The notes under the pieces are model-generated. The model worked only from the letters and a program-made list of their open reading frames with translations. It made no database searches and was not told where the DNA came from. DNA of 64,000 nt from Geminicoccus roseus DSM 18922. Its GTDB lineage: Bacteria; Pseudomonadota; Alphaproteobacteria; Geminicoccales; Geminicoccaceae. The DNA lies in assembly GCF_000427665.1 (NCBI RefSeq), contig NZ_KE386572.1, forward strand, positions 2,194,196-2,258,195, written 5' to 3'. A program made the position numbers and the translations under genes. Shown here in pieces: positions 17,004 through 25,114 of this stretch (position 1 is the stretch's first letter; the number at the start of each line of letters is the position of its first letter).

Positions 17004-18529
17004 GGATGATCTCCGTGTCCGTGCGCCATGGCATCCATCAGCGCCGGCTCGCTGATCGCGTCCTTGTCGAGCTGCGCCACGTTTCTTCCGTCACGCAGAA
17101 CGAACACCCGGTCGGCGCCCTCGACGATCTCCTCCAGTTCGGAGGAGATCATCAGGACGCCCAGCCCTTCCTCGGCCAGCTTGCGGATCAGGCGCTGGAT
17201 CTCCGCCTTGGCGCCCACGTCGATGCCGCGGGTCGGTTCGTCCAGGATCAGCAGCTTCGGGTTCATGCACAGCCAGCGGGCCAGGAGCACCTTCTGCTGG
17301 TTGCCGCCTGACAGCTCGCGGATCGGCTGCTCGGGACTGGCGCACTTGATCCCGATCTCCTTGATGAAGCGGTCGACGACCTGGCGCTGGCGCGCCTCGT
17401 CGACGATGCCCGATCGCGAGAGGGAGGGCAGGAGGGCTAGGGTCAGGTTCTCCCGGACCGACATCGCGGGGATGATGCCCTCGTGCTTGCGGTCCTCGGA
17501 GCAGAAGCCGAGGCCTGCCTTGATCGCGTCGATCGGCTCGCTGAAGCGGACGGCGCTGCCCTGATAGCGGATAATGCCTTCATCGGGATGATCGGCGCCG
17601 AAGATGGCCCGGGCCGTCTCGGTGCGGCCGGAACCAAGGAGCCCGGCCAGACCGACGATCTCGCCCTGGCGGATGGAGAGGCTGACGTTGCGCACCCGGT
17701 GGCCGGCAGCGAGGCCATCGGCATCGAGCAACTCGCCGCCGATCGCGTGGGCGCCGCCTGCGAAGGCCGTTGCGCCTCGCTTGGTGACCTCGGCGAGGTC
17801 GCGCCCCAGCATCGTTGCGACGAGCTCAAGCTTGGTCATCTCGGTCATGGGCGAAACCGCCACCGTGCGGCCGTCGCGCATTACGGTGACCCGGTCGCAG
17901 ATTTCGTAGAGCTCGTCGAGCTTGTGGCTGACGAAGACGACGGCGACGCCTTGGGCCTTCAACTGGCGGATGGTCTGAAACAGGATCGCGACCTCGTGCT
18001 CGTCCAGGGAGGAGGTCGCCTCGTCCATGATCACCAGCTTGGCTTCGCAGGAGACGGCGCGGGCGATCGCCACCATCTGCTGGACGGCGGTGCTGAACTC
18101 GTGGAGCGGCCGGCGGACGTCGACCTGGATGTCGAACTGCCGGAGCAGGGCGCTGGCGCCTTCGTGCATCCGCTTCCAGTCGAGCAGGCCGCCCCATTTC
18201 TTGAACTCACGGCCGAGATAGATGTTCTCGGTCACCGAGCGCAGCGGAATGAGGTTGATCTCCTGGAAGATCGTGCTGATGCCGCCCTGCTGCGCCATCT
18301 GCGGGGAGGTCACCGACCAGGGCTGTCCGGCAAATGTGATCTCGCCGGCATCCTTGGGAAAGTAGCCGTTCAGCACCTTGATCATCGTCGACTTGCCGGC
18401 GCCGTTCTGACCGATCAGGGCCATCACCTCGCCCGCCTCGACCTCGAGCGAGGCATCGATGAGCGCCGGGACATGGCCGAAACTCTTGTCGATCCCGCGC
18501 ATGGACAGGAGGGGATCCCGGACGATCAT
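17000..18529 (-). CDS. ytfR: sugar ABC transporter ATP-binding protein, YtfR/RbsA family
   Basis: A 509-residue double ATPase. Domain 1: Walker A GQNGAGKST, a degenerate signature (FSTAVQQMVAIARAV) and Walker B LVIMDEATSSLD. Domain 2: a degenerate P-loop (GLLGSGRTETARAIFG), an intact signature LSGGNQQKVLLARWL and Walker B LLILDEPTRGIDVGAK. This asymmetry is normal for RbsA/MglA-type importers. The start at ATG 18529 (MIVRDPLLSM) is preferred over an upstream in-frame codon at 18565 that would begin inside the hairpin that follows ytfQ. Confidence 0.94.
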   Translation of the reverse strand: MIVRDPLLSMRGIDKSFGHVPALIDASLEVEAGEVMALIGQNGAGKSTMIKVLNGYFPKDAGEITFAGQPWSVTSPQMAQQGGISTIFQEINLIPLRSVTENIYLGREFKKWGGLLDWKRMHEGASALLRQFDIQVDVRRPLHEFSTAVQQMVAIARAVSCEAKLVIMDEATSSLDEHEVAILFQTIRQLKAQGVAVVFVSHKLDELYEICDRVTVMRDGRTVAVSPMTEMTKLELVATMLGRDLAEVTKRGATAFAGGAHAIGGELLDADGLAAGHRVRNVSLSIRQGEIVGLAGLLGSGRTETARAIFGADHPDEGIIRYQGSAVRFSEPIDAIKAGLGFCSEDRKHEGIIPAMSVRENLTLALLPSLSRSGIVDEARQRQVVDRFIKEIGIKCASPEQPIRELSGGNQQKVLLARWLCMNPKLLILDEPTRGIDVGAKAEIQRLIRKLAEEGLGVLMISSELEEIVEGADRVFVLRDGRNVAQLDKDAISEPALMDAMAHGHGDHP

Positions 18530-18564
18530 CAGCAACGCTACCCGATGACTGGTTGAAAGACGCA

Positions 18565-18594
18565 AGCGGGCGCCCGGTCTTCCAGGCGCCCGCT
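18565..18594 (-). terminator. intra-operon hairpin between ytfQ and ytfR
   Basis: AGCGGGCGCC (18565-18574) and GGCGCCCGCT (18585-18594) form a perfect 10-bp stem with a 10-nt loop, eight bases after the binding-protein stop codon. Such hairpins commonly raise the amount of binding-protein message over the membrane components. Confidence 0.6.
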
Positions 18595-18601
18595 CATCAG
18601 A

Positions 18602-19579
18602 TCAATACGCCTCGGGCAGGTACTCGGCGGCGTTCTCCTGGGTGAACACGCGGTCGACGTTCACCACCCAGGTTGGGATCTCCTCGCCCTTCCCGTACTT
18701 CTCGATCGATTCGAATGCCTTGGGCCCGAAGTTCGGGTTGCACTCGACCACGACCTCGATCTTGCCGTCCATGAGCGCCTGGGTGGCATCCTTGGTGCCA
18801 TCGATCGAGGCGATGATCAGGTCCTTGCCGGCCACCTTGCCCGCGGCCTCCATGGCCGCGATGGCGCCCATGGTCATCTCGTCATTGTGCGAATACAGCG
18901 CGGTCGCGTCGGGGTGCGCCTGGTAGAGCGTCTCGAACACCTGCCGGCCCTTGTCGCGGGCGAAGTCGCCGGACTGGGACGCGATGATCTGCATCCCCGG
19001 GTGGTCCTTGATGTAGTCGGCGAAGCCCTTCATCCGATCGTTGGCCGGGGACGAGCCGATCGTACCCTGAAGCTCGATGATCTTGGCCTCGCCGTTCATG
19101 GCCTTGGTCAGGATCTCGGCAGCCTGCTGGCCTTCCTTGACGAAGTCGGAACCGATGAAGGCGACATAGTCCTCGCCGGCCTTGGCGAGGTTGGCATCGA
19201 CGTTGCGGTCGATCAGGAACAGCGGGATCCCGGCGCGCTTGGCTTCCATCACCGCCGGAATCAGCGGCTTCTCCTCGCGGGGGGCCAGCAGGATCACGTC
19301 GACCCGCTGGGCGATCATCGAGCGCACGTCGGCAACCTGCTTGGCGGCTGAGCCGGCAGCGTCGGTATAGACGAGCTGCCAGCCGCGCTTGGCCGCCTCG
19401 TCGCGCATGCTCTTGGTCTGCGCGAGGCGCCAGGGGTTGTTGCTCTCGGTCTGGGCGAAACCGACCTTGTAGGTGTCCTTCTGCTTCAGCTTCGGCAGGG
19501 CCGCCAGGGCCTGGCTGCCAAGGGTCACCAGGGTGATGCCGCCTGCCGTGGTCGACAGGAGCGAGCGTCGCGTGAACAT
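18602..19579 (-). CDS. ytfQ: periplasmic sugar-binding protein, YtfQ type
   Basis: A 325-residue substrate-binding protein. The N-terminus MFTRRSLLSTTAGGITLV resembles a Tat or Sec signal. The body follows YtfQ closely: VGFAQTESNNPWRLAQT, LLAPREEKPLIPAVMEAKRA, LIDRNVD, IELQGTIGSSPANDRMKGFA, SQSGDFARDKGRQV, LYSHNDEMTMGAI, IASIDGTKDATQALMDGK. It should bind a furanose or related sugar and feed YtfR/YtfT/YjfF. The start at 19579 has GGGAGA eight bases upstream. Ligand identity is open; GH88 nearby hints at a uronide. Confidence 0.93.
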   Translation of the reverse strand: MFTRRSLLSTTAGGITLVTLGSQALAALPKLKQKDTYKVGFAQTESNNPWRLAQTKSMRDEAAKRGWQLVYTDAAGSAAKQVADVRSMIAQRVDVILLAPREEKPLIPAVMEAKRAGIPLFLIDRNVDANLAKAGEDYVAFIGSDFVKEGQQAAEILTKAMNGEAKIIELQGTIGSSPANDRMKGFADYIKDHPGMQIIASQSGDFARDKGRQVFETLYQAHPDATALYSHNDEMTMGAIAAMEAAGKVAGKDLIIASIDGTKDATQALMDGKIEVVVECNPNFGPKAFESIEKYGKGEEIPTWVVNVDRVFTQENAAEYLPEAY

Positions 19580-19665
19580 TTCGATCTCCCTCAAGCGAGC
19601 CTTCTTCGCGGGCCCATCGCGTCGTGTGAACTATCGCGGACGCCGGAACGGCGTCTATACCTACG

Positions 19666-21273
19666 TTAAGCCGCGTCGGCGCGCTGCCCGGAGGCATCCT
19701 GCTGGATCATGTCCGCCCCCTTCTCCGCGATCATGATCGTGGCGGCATTGGTGTTGGCGCTGACCATGACGGGCATGATGGACGCATCCACGACCCTGAG
19801 GCCATCAAGCCCGTGCACCCTGAGACGCTGATCCACCACCGCCAGCGGGTCCGGGCCCATCTTGCAGGTGCCGACCGGGTGGTACTGTGTATGGCAGTTG
19901 TGGCGGAGGAAGGTGTCGATCTCCGCGTCGGTACGCACGCCCGGACCGGGGGTCAGTTCCTCGCCTCGGTAGGGATCGAATGCCTTCTGGGCCAGGATCT
20001 CGCGGGTGAGCTTGATCCCGTCCCGCAGGACCCGCACGTCCTCAGGCTCGGCCAGGTAGTTCGGGTCGATCGCCGGCGCCTGCAGCGGATCGTCAGAGCG
20101 GATCAGGACCGTGCCGAGGCTGGCCGGGCGCTGGACGTTGACCAGCGGTTGGTAGCCGTGCTGCCTGTGCAACTGCCGGCCATGGTCCCCATACATGACC
20201 ATGATGAAGTGGATCTGCACATCCGGCGCCACGACTTCCGACCGGGTCCTGATGAAGCCTACCGCCTGGATGCCCGGATGCGCCACCGGGCCGGTCCTGA
20301 ACATGGCATACTGGAGCAGCGACTTTGCCATGTTGAGCGGCTGCATCTCGCGCAGCAGCGAGATCGGCTGTCGACAGACCTGCTGGATTTCGGCGGCGAC
20401 GTGGTCGGACAGGTTCTGGCCGACCCCCTTGAGGTCGTGAACCACCTTGATACCGATGGAGCGCAGGTGCTCAGCATCGCCGATGCCGGAAAGCTGCAGG
20501 AGTTGCGGCGAGTTGATGGCGCCTCCGGACAGGATCACCTCGCGCTCGGCGCGCAGCACCCGGGTCTGGCCATCCTGGATGTATTCGACCCCGGTCGCCC
20601 GCCCGCCCTCGACGATGACCCTGGCGGCATGGGCCCGGGTGATCACCGTCAGGTTCGGCCGCTTCATGGCTGGGCGAAGGTAGCAATAGGCCGTGCTGGA
20701 TCGGCGACCGTCGGCGATCGTGCTGTCCAGCGGGCCGAAGCCCTCGGGCTCGGCGACGTTCACGTCGGGGATGCGCGGATACCCGGCCTGTTGCCCCGCC
20801 TCGAAGAAGGCCTGGGCCAGGGGGTGAAACGTCTTGACCCGTGATGTCCTCAAGGGGCCGCTGCCCCCATGAAACTCGTCCTCGCCAAGCTCCCACGACT
20901 CGGCTCGCTTGAAGTAGGGCAGCACGTCCGCATAGGACCAGCCCGGATTTCCCTTCTGCGCCCAGACGTCGAAGTCGGAGGCATGGCCCCGGATGTAGAC
21001 CATGCCATTGATCGAACTCGATCCGCCCAGCACCTTGCCGCGCGGCCAGAAAAAGGTTCGGTTGCCGCAATGCTTCTGCGGCACGGTATGGTAGCCCCAG
21101 TCGACCGCGCCCGACATCATGAGCTGGCGATAGCCGGCCGGCATATGGATGAACGGGCTTCGGTCAGGTCCACCGGCCTCCAGCACGACGACCTTGATTG
21201 CCGGGTCTGCGCTAAGCCGGTTCGCCAGCACGCAGCCGGCGGACCCGGCCCCCACGATGATGTAGTCGGTCAT
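19666..21273 (-). CDS. GMC-family FAD oxidoreductase (choline dehydrogenase-like), GMC2
   Basis: A 535-residue flavoenzyme with IIVGAGSAGCVLANRL at the N-terminus, the signature GKVLGGSSSINGMVYIRGHA near residue 83, SGGAINSPQLLQLSGIG near 250, and the catalytic region QYHPVGTCKMG followed by VVDASIMPVMVSANTNAATI. It is a different subgroup from GMC1, so probably a separate oxidation step or a separate alcohol. The start at 21273 follows CAGGGAGCC. It sits between the lyase gene and ytfQ on the same strand. Confidence 0.93.
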   Translation of the reverse strand: MTDYIIVGAGSAGCVLANRLSADPAIKVVVLEAGGPDRSPFIHMPAGYRQLMMSGAVDWGYHTVPQKHCGNRTFFWPRGKVLGGSSSINGMVYIRGHASDFDVWAQKGNPGWSYADVLPYFKRAESWELGEDEFHGGSGPLRTSRVKTFHPLAQAFFEAGQQAGYPRIPDVNVAEPEGFGPLDSTIADGRRSSTAYCYLRPAMKRPNLTVITRAHAARVIVEGGRATGVEYIQDGQTRVLRAEREVILSGGAINSPQLLQLSGIGDAEHLRSIGIKVVHDLKGVGQNLSDHVAAEIQQVCRQPISLLREMQPLNMAKSLLQYAMFRTGPVAHPGIQAVGFIRTRSEVVAPDVQIHFIMVMYGDHGRQLHRQHGYQPLVNVQRPASLGTVLIRSDDPLQAPAIDPNYLAEPEDVRVLRDGIKLTREILAQKAFDPYRGEELTPGPGVRTDAEIDTFLRHNCHTQYHPVGTCKMGPDPLAVVDQRLRVHGLDGLRVVDASIMPVMVSANTNAATIMIAEKGADMIQQDASGQRADAA

Positions 21274-21319
21274 GACGGCTCCCTGATCTGACTGCGGGCC
21301 TTTTTGCCGGGCCCGTCGT

Positions 21320-22285
21320 TCAAGCGGCCTGGTCGTGCCGCGCATCCTCCCGATCAAGCCCAGCCAGGCGGATCGCCTGCCGGAGACGCTCGATCTCGGC
21401 TGGCGGCAGCTTCACCAGGGGGGGCCGCACCACCGCGCGCGGCAGGCGCCCAAGCAGCACCAGCGCCTCCTTCATGCGGTTGTGCATGTCGAGGAAGGGC
21501 GGCGCATAGAAGGCGCGCGTCATCGGCTGCATCCGGTCGTTGACCGCCCTTGCGGCCGCCAGATCGCTCGCCTGCACGGCGCGCCACATGGCGACCTGTA
21601 GGTCTGCGATCACGCTGCCAGCGCCCGACAGGAAGCCATTGCACCCCAAAGCCAGCGAAGCCATCAGCCAGGCGCTGTGGGTCGAGAGCACGTTCACCGG
21701 GCGGGGCAGCGACTGAAGGGTGCGGATATGCACCTCATGCTGAGCCGGATCATTGCACCAGTCCTTGATCGCCCGGATGGAAGGCACCTCGTCCACGAGC
21801 CGCAGCAAGGTATCGAACGGGTAGTGGATGTTGCTCTTTTCAGGGTACTGGAAGCAGATCAGCGGCAGGTCGGTCGCATCGGCGATCGCCTTGAAGTGCG
21901 CCAACGCCATTTCCGGCCGCAGGTGGCCGCCCATGCCAAGGGTATTGGGAGGGAACACCAGGAGCGCCGAGGCGCCGGCCTGGTCCGCCATCCGCGCGAT
22001 CCGCGCCGCTTCAAAGCTGCCGTCGGCATAGATGCCGGAGATCAGCGGCAGGCGGTCGCCTACCTCGTCGAGGGAAGCCTCCAGGATGGCGCGCTGCTCG
22101 TCGAAGCTGCAGGCGTGCACCTCCGAAGCGTGGCCATTTACGGTGATCGCCGAGACCCCATCCACCGCGGCCACGTCATGCAGGTGCTTGCGGCTCGACG
22201 GAAAGTCGATCGAGTAGTCGTCGAAGAAGGCGAGCAGCGTGGCGGGAATGACGCCCGCGGGCTGATAGTGCGGAAACTTGGCCAT
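21320..22285 (-). CDS. dihydrodipicolinate synthase / N-acetylneuraminate lyase family aldolase
   Basis: A 321-residue class I aldolase with a TIM barrel. The Schiff-base Lys lies in SIRAIKDWCNDP near residue 170, and the catalytic Tyr in LPLICFQYPEKSN near residue 140. The usual GTTGE-like loop reads VNGHASEVHACSFDEQR. Members make or break a bond between pyruvate and an aldehyde, or dehydrate sugar acids; true DapA is unlikely in this catabolic setting. The start at 22285 follows GAGGAAG. It lies 29 bp behind the SDR gene. Confidence 0.88.
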   Translation of the reverse strand: MAKFPHYQPAGVIPATLLAFFDDYSIDFPSSRKHLHDVAAVDGVSAITVNGHASEVHACSFDEQRAILEASLDEVGDRLPLISGIYADGSFEAARIARMADQAGASALLVFPPNTLGMGGHLRPEMALAHFKAIADATDLPLICFQYPEKSNIHYPFDTLLRLVDEVPSIRAIKDWCNDPAQHEVHIRTLQSLPRPVNVLSTHSAWLMASLALGCNGFLSGAGSVIADLQVAMWRAVQASDLAAARAVNDRMQPMTRAFYAPPFLDMHNRMKEALVLLGRLPRAVVRPPLVKLPPAEIERLRQAIRLAGLDREDARHDQAA

Positions 22286-22314
22286 GTGTTTGTCTTCCTC
22301 ATTGGCGGCGCAGG

Positions 22315-23115
22315 TCATTGCAGCCAAAGGCCGCCGGTGACGTTCACGGTGTGGCCGGTCATGTACGCGGCGGCGTCGCTGGCGAGGAACGTGGCAATCT
22401 CGGCAACGTCCTCGGGCTGGCCCAACCGACCCAAGGGAATGCCTGCCATGCGCGCCTCGGCGCTGGGCAGGCCCAACTGCTGCAGCTCCACCTCGGCCCG
22501 GTCGCGCATGCCGGTGCGCATGATGATGCCTGGGCAGACAGCGTTCACGGTGATGCGGTCGCCAGCCAGTTCCAGCGCCATGGTCTCGGTCAGCGAGATG
22601 ATCGCGGCCTTGGAAGCGCAATAGGCGCCGTAATAGGCCTTGCCGCTCTTGCCGAGCCAGGAGGAGATATTGACGATCCGGCCACTGCCTTGGGCACGCA
22701 GGTGTGGGATGGCGGCCCGGCTGACATGGAAGAGGCCGTCGACATTGACGCGGAACGTGTCGCGCCAGTCGGCCATGCTGATTTCCTCCAGGCGGCCGAG
22801 GCGCAGGATTCCAGCGCAGTTGACCAGGATGTCGAGACGGCCCAGGTCGCGCCGGAGGCGGTCCACTGCCTGACGGGACTGTTCCTCATCCGCGACGTCG
22901 GCGACGGCCTGGCAAACTTGGCGATCAGCTGCACCGATCTCGCCTGCCACTCTCGCCAGCGCCTCCTCCTGCACGTCGATCAGGCCCACGGCACATCCGG
23001 CAGCGGCCATCCGGAGCGCGATCGCCCGGCCGATACCGGCGCCGCCGCCGGTGACAATCGCCGCTCTTCCTCGGAGGGGGTGCGGGGTCGCGACGCGGTC
23101 GCTGCCGATCGTCAC
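22315..23115 (-). CDS. short-chain dehydrogenase/reductase
   Basis: A 266-residue NAD(P)-dependent enzyme with TGGGAGIGRAIALRMAAAG at the cofactor site, NCAGIL, and the catalytic set ISSWLG ... YYGAYCASK (Tyr-x3-Lys). The C-terminal VNVTGGLWLQ is typical of 3-oxoacyl or sugar dehydrogenases. The GTG at 23115 is preferred because it overlaps the MaoC stop (GTGA) and starts just before the Rossmann fold; a longer frame reaches 23145. It could act on a hydroxyacyl-CoA made by the MaoC and CoA-transferase genes upstream, which is inference. Confidence 0.88.
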   Translation of the reverse strand: MTIGSDRVATPHPLRGRAAIVTGGGAGIGRAIALRMAAAGCAVGLIDVQEEALARVAGEIGAADRQVCQAVADVADEEQSRQAVDRLRRDLGRLDILVNCAGILRLGRLEEISMADWRDTFRVNVDGLFHVSRAAIPHLRAQGSGRIVNISSWLGKSGKAYYGAYCASKAAIISLTETMALELAGDRITVNAVCPGIIMRTGMRDRAEVELQQLGLPSAEARMAGIPLGRLGQPEDVAEIATFLASDAAAYMTGHTVNVTGGLWLQ

Positions 23116-23564
23116 GCTGCCGCTCCGGTCTCGTCCGGAACCCACTTGAGCAGGTGTTCCGCGACCGAAACCAGTTCGTCCTTCTGGTTGCGGACCTCGA
23201 TCTTGGCCCGGGTGCGGCGCCGCTCCTCGTCAACCTCGCTGATCGTGTAGACCACCTCGATCGTGTCACCCAGGAAGACGGGCGCCAGGAAGCGGATGCG
23301 GTCATAGCCAAGGGAAACGGGGGTCGTGCTGATGCCTTGCGACTGGCTGCGGTCGATCATGAGGGTGGAGGCTGTCGACATGAAGCCGACCAGGAGCGCC
23401 CCATGAGCGATCCGCCGACCATACTTGGACTTCTTCATGAACTCCTCGTTGACGTGATTGCCCGAGAAGTCCCCGGTCACGCCCGCGAACAGGTAGACAT
23501 CGGTCTCGCCGACGGTCTTGGCAAACCGGACGCTGTCGCCGATCTGCGCGTGCATTTCCTTCAT
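23112..23564 (-). CDS. MaoC-like hot-dog dehydratase / (R)-specific enoyl-CoA hydratase
   Basis: A 150-residue single hot-dog protein. The hydratase-2 active-site pattern is visible as GVTGDFSGNHVNEEF, with the catalytic Asp and His five residues apart, followed by GRRIAHGALLVGFMST. It should add or remove water on an acyl-CoA. Lying between a CoA-transferase and an SDR, it fits a short acyl-CoA route: activation, hydration, oxidation. Its stop overlaps the SDR start. Confidence 0.9.
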   Translation of the reverse strand: MKEMHAQIGDSVRFAKTVGETDVYLFAGVTGDFSGNHVNEEFMKKSKYGRRIAHGALLVGFMSTASTLMIDRSQSQGISTTPVSLGYDRIRFLAPVFLGDTIEVVYTISEVDEERRRTRAKIEVRNQKDELVSVAEHLLKWVPDETGAAA

Positions 23565-23615
23565 GACTTGTTTCCCTGATCGGCCGCCGTGCCTTCCTGG
23601 CCGGCGGCACCAACG

Positions 23616-24827
23616 TCATTGCGGCGCCATTTCCCGGCGCTTGCCGGCGACGATGCCGTCTTCGAACAGACTGGCGATCTCGTGCAGATCGTAGCCGATC
23701 TCCGCCAGGACCTCGGCCGTCTGCGCCCCCAGCTCCTGCGGCGGCAGGCGCACCTCGGGAGCCTTGCCGTCGTAGCGGACCGGATGGCTCACCAGGGTCA
23801 CCGGCGCACCTGAACTGCCGGGCACCGTCACGAAGCTCTTGTTGTGGACGACCTGCGGATCCGTCGCGACCGCCGTGTAGTCGTTCACCGGCGAGTGCCA
23901 GATGCCGCGCTCGCTGAAGCGGTCGATCCACTCCGCCGTTGTCCGGTTCTTCAGCGTCCGGCCGACGGCAGCCGCCACGTCCTCGCGCCGCTCGAACGCC
24001 TGAGCTTCCGGGACGCGCTCATCATCTGGAAGCTCCAGGGCATCGGCCAGCGCCTCCAGCGATCCCAGCGAGAGGGCGATGAAGCCGTCGCGCGTCGCAT
24101 AGACGCCATAGGGCGCCCCGAAATACCAGCCTGCGATCTGGCCCGGCTGGCGGATGTCGTCCTGGCGATCGCCGTTCAGGAAGCAGACCAGCGATTCCAT
24201 CTGCAGGTCGAGCGCCGCCGCCAGCAGGCTGACATCTACCCGCCCGCCCAGGCCGGTCCGCTCGCGACGCAGCAAGGCTCCCAGGATGCCTGCCGCGAAC
24301 AGCGCGGCGCCATGATGGTCGACCGCCGATACCCCGACCGCGCGCGGCCCCTCGTCGCGCGTCCCCGTGATCGCGGCAAGCCCGGACATCGCCTGGATGA
24401 TGAGGTCCTGACCGGGGCGGTTCACGTACGGACCATCGGCGCCAAAGCCCGAGGCGGTAGCATAGATGATGTCCGGCTTGATCTTGCGGACGTCGTCATA
24501 GCCCAGCCCGAGCTTGGCCAGCACGCCGGGGCGGTAGTTCTCGGCTACGACATCGGCCTGCGCAACCAGCCTGCGCGCGATCGCGATGCCCTCGGGGCTC
24601 TTCAGGTTCAAGGCGACGCTGCGCTTGTTCCGGTTGCCCGTGAGCTGGAGCATCGTGTGGCCATCGGCCCGCCGCCCGCCGACCCCGCCCCACTTGCGCT
24701 GGAACGCACCGTCCACCGGCTCCACCGCGATCACGTCGGCACCGAGGTCGGCCAGGAACTGAACGCCCACCGGCCCCATCAGGAAGTGGTTGAAGCTGAC
24801 GATCCGAAGATCCTTCAGATGATCCAC
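23616..24827 (-). CDS. CaiB/BaiF (family III) CoA-transferase A, first gene of the minus-strand operon
   Basis: A 403-residue enzyme with the family's N-terminal pattern LRIVSFNHFLMGPVGVQFLA, the NRNKRSVALNLKSPEG motif, and ASGFGADGPYVNRPGQDLI. The Asp of SAVDHHGAALFAAG fits the nucleophile that carries CoA from donor to acceptor acid. The GTG at 24827 is chosen since GGGGGAG stands six bases before it; the longer frame to 24872 would run into the operator at 24858-24871. It is divergent from the second CoA-transferase, and a LacI-type operator sits 31 bp upstream of the start. Confidence 0.92.
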   Translation of the reverse strand: MDHLKDLRIVSFNHFLMGPVGVQFLADLGADVIAVEPVDGAFQRKWGGVGGRRADGHTMLQLTGNRNKRSVALNLKSPEGIAIARRLVAQADVVAENYRPGVLAKLGLGYDDVRKIKPDIIYATASGFGADGPYVNRPGQDLIIQAMSGLAAITGTRDEGPRAVGVSAVDHHGAALFAAGILGALLRRERTGLGGRVDVSLLAAALDLQMESLVCFLNGDRQDDIRQPGQIAGWYFGAPYGVYATRDGFIALSLGSLEALADALELPDDERVPEAQAFERREDVAAAVGRTLKNRTTAEWIDRFSERGIWHSPVNDYTAVATDPQVVHNKSFVTVPGSSGAPVTLVSHPVRYDGKAPEVRLPPQELGAQTAEVLAEIGYDLHEIASLFEDGIVAGKRREMAPQ

Positions 24828-24857
24828 CTTGAACTCCCCCCCGACAAGCATCATTTG

Positions 24858-24871
24858 TGTAAGCGCTTTCA
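24858..24871. promoter_or_regulatory. LacI-type operator O1
   Basis: TGTAAGCGCTTTCA differs by one base from the perfect palindrome TGAAAGCGCTTTCA, a common LacI/GalR-family operator with the central CG step. It stands just upstream of the minus-strand CoA-transferase start and presumably represses the large operon. Confidence 0.7.
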
Positions 24872-25045
24872 AAATGGGTTAGCGCGGTTTGCCTCCTTGT
24901 GCAACAGCAGAACATGACTTGCTCCGCCCTGACGGCCACCGGTTCATCCTGTACCTCTTGGATTACGTTGCGCTTTTGAGGGTGTCTCGTGCCCGCCCGG
25001 CTCGATCCAGATCAGAGCTGGAGCCTTCGGCAAAAGCAGGGCGGA

Positions 25046-25083
25046 TTGACAACAAGTGGCGCAATGTAGTGAAAGCGATTTCA
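25046..25083 (+). promoter_or_regulatory. promoter with LacI-type operator O2
   Basis: A perfect TTGACA (25046-25051) is followed 18 bp later by TGAAAGCGATTTCA (25070-25083), one base from the palindrome TGAAAGCGCTTTCA. The operator covers the expected -10/start region, so binding should block transcription of the plus-strand CoA-transferase. No good -10 hexamer stands out. The centres of O1 and O2 are 212 bp apart. Confidence 0.7.
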
Positions 25084-25114
25084 GAGATAACCTGGATCGG
25101 AGGAAGGTGACTTC

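Noticed and set aside
21320-22285. True dapA (lysine biosynthesis)
   Set aside because: Length and Schiff-base Lys fit the superfamily, but the N-terminal substrate loop lacks the GTTGE form and the gene is inside a catabolic operon.
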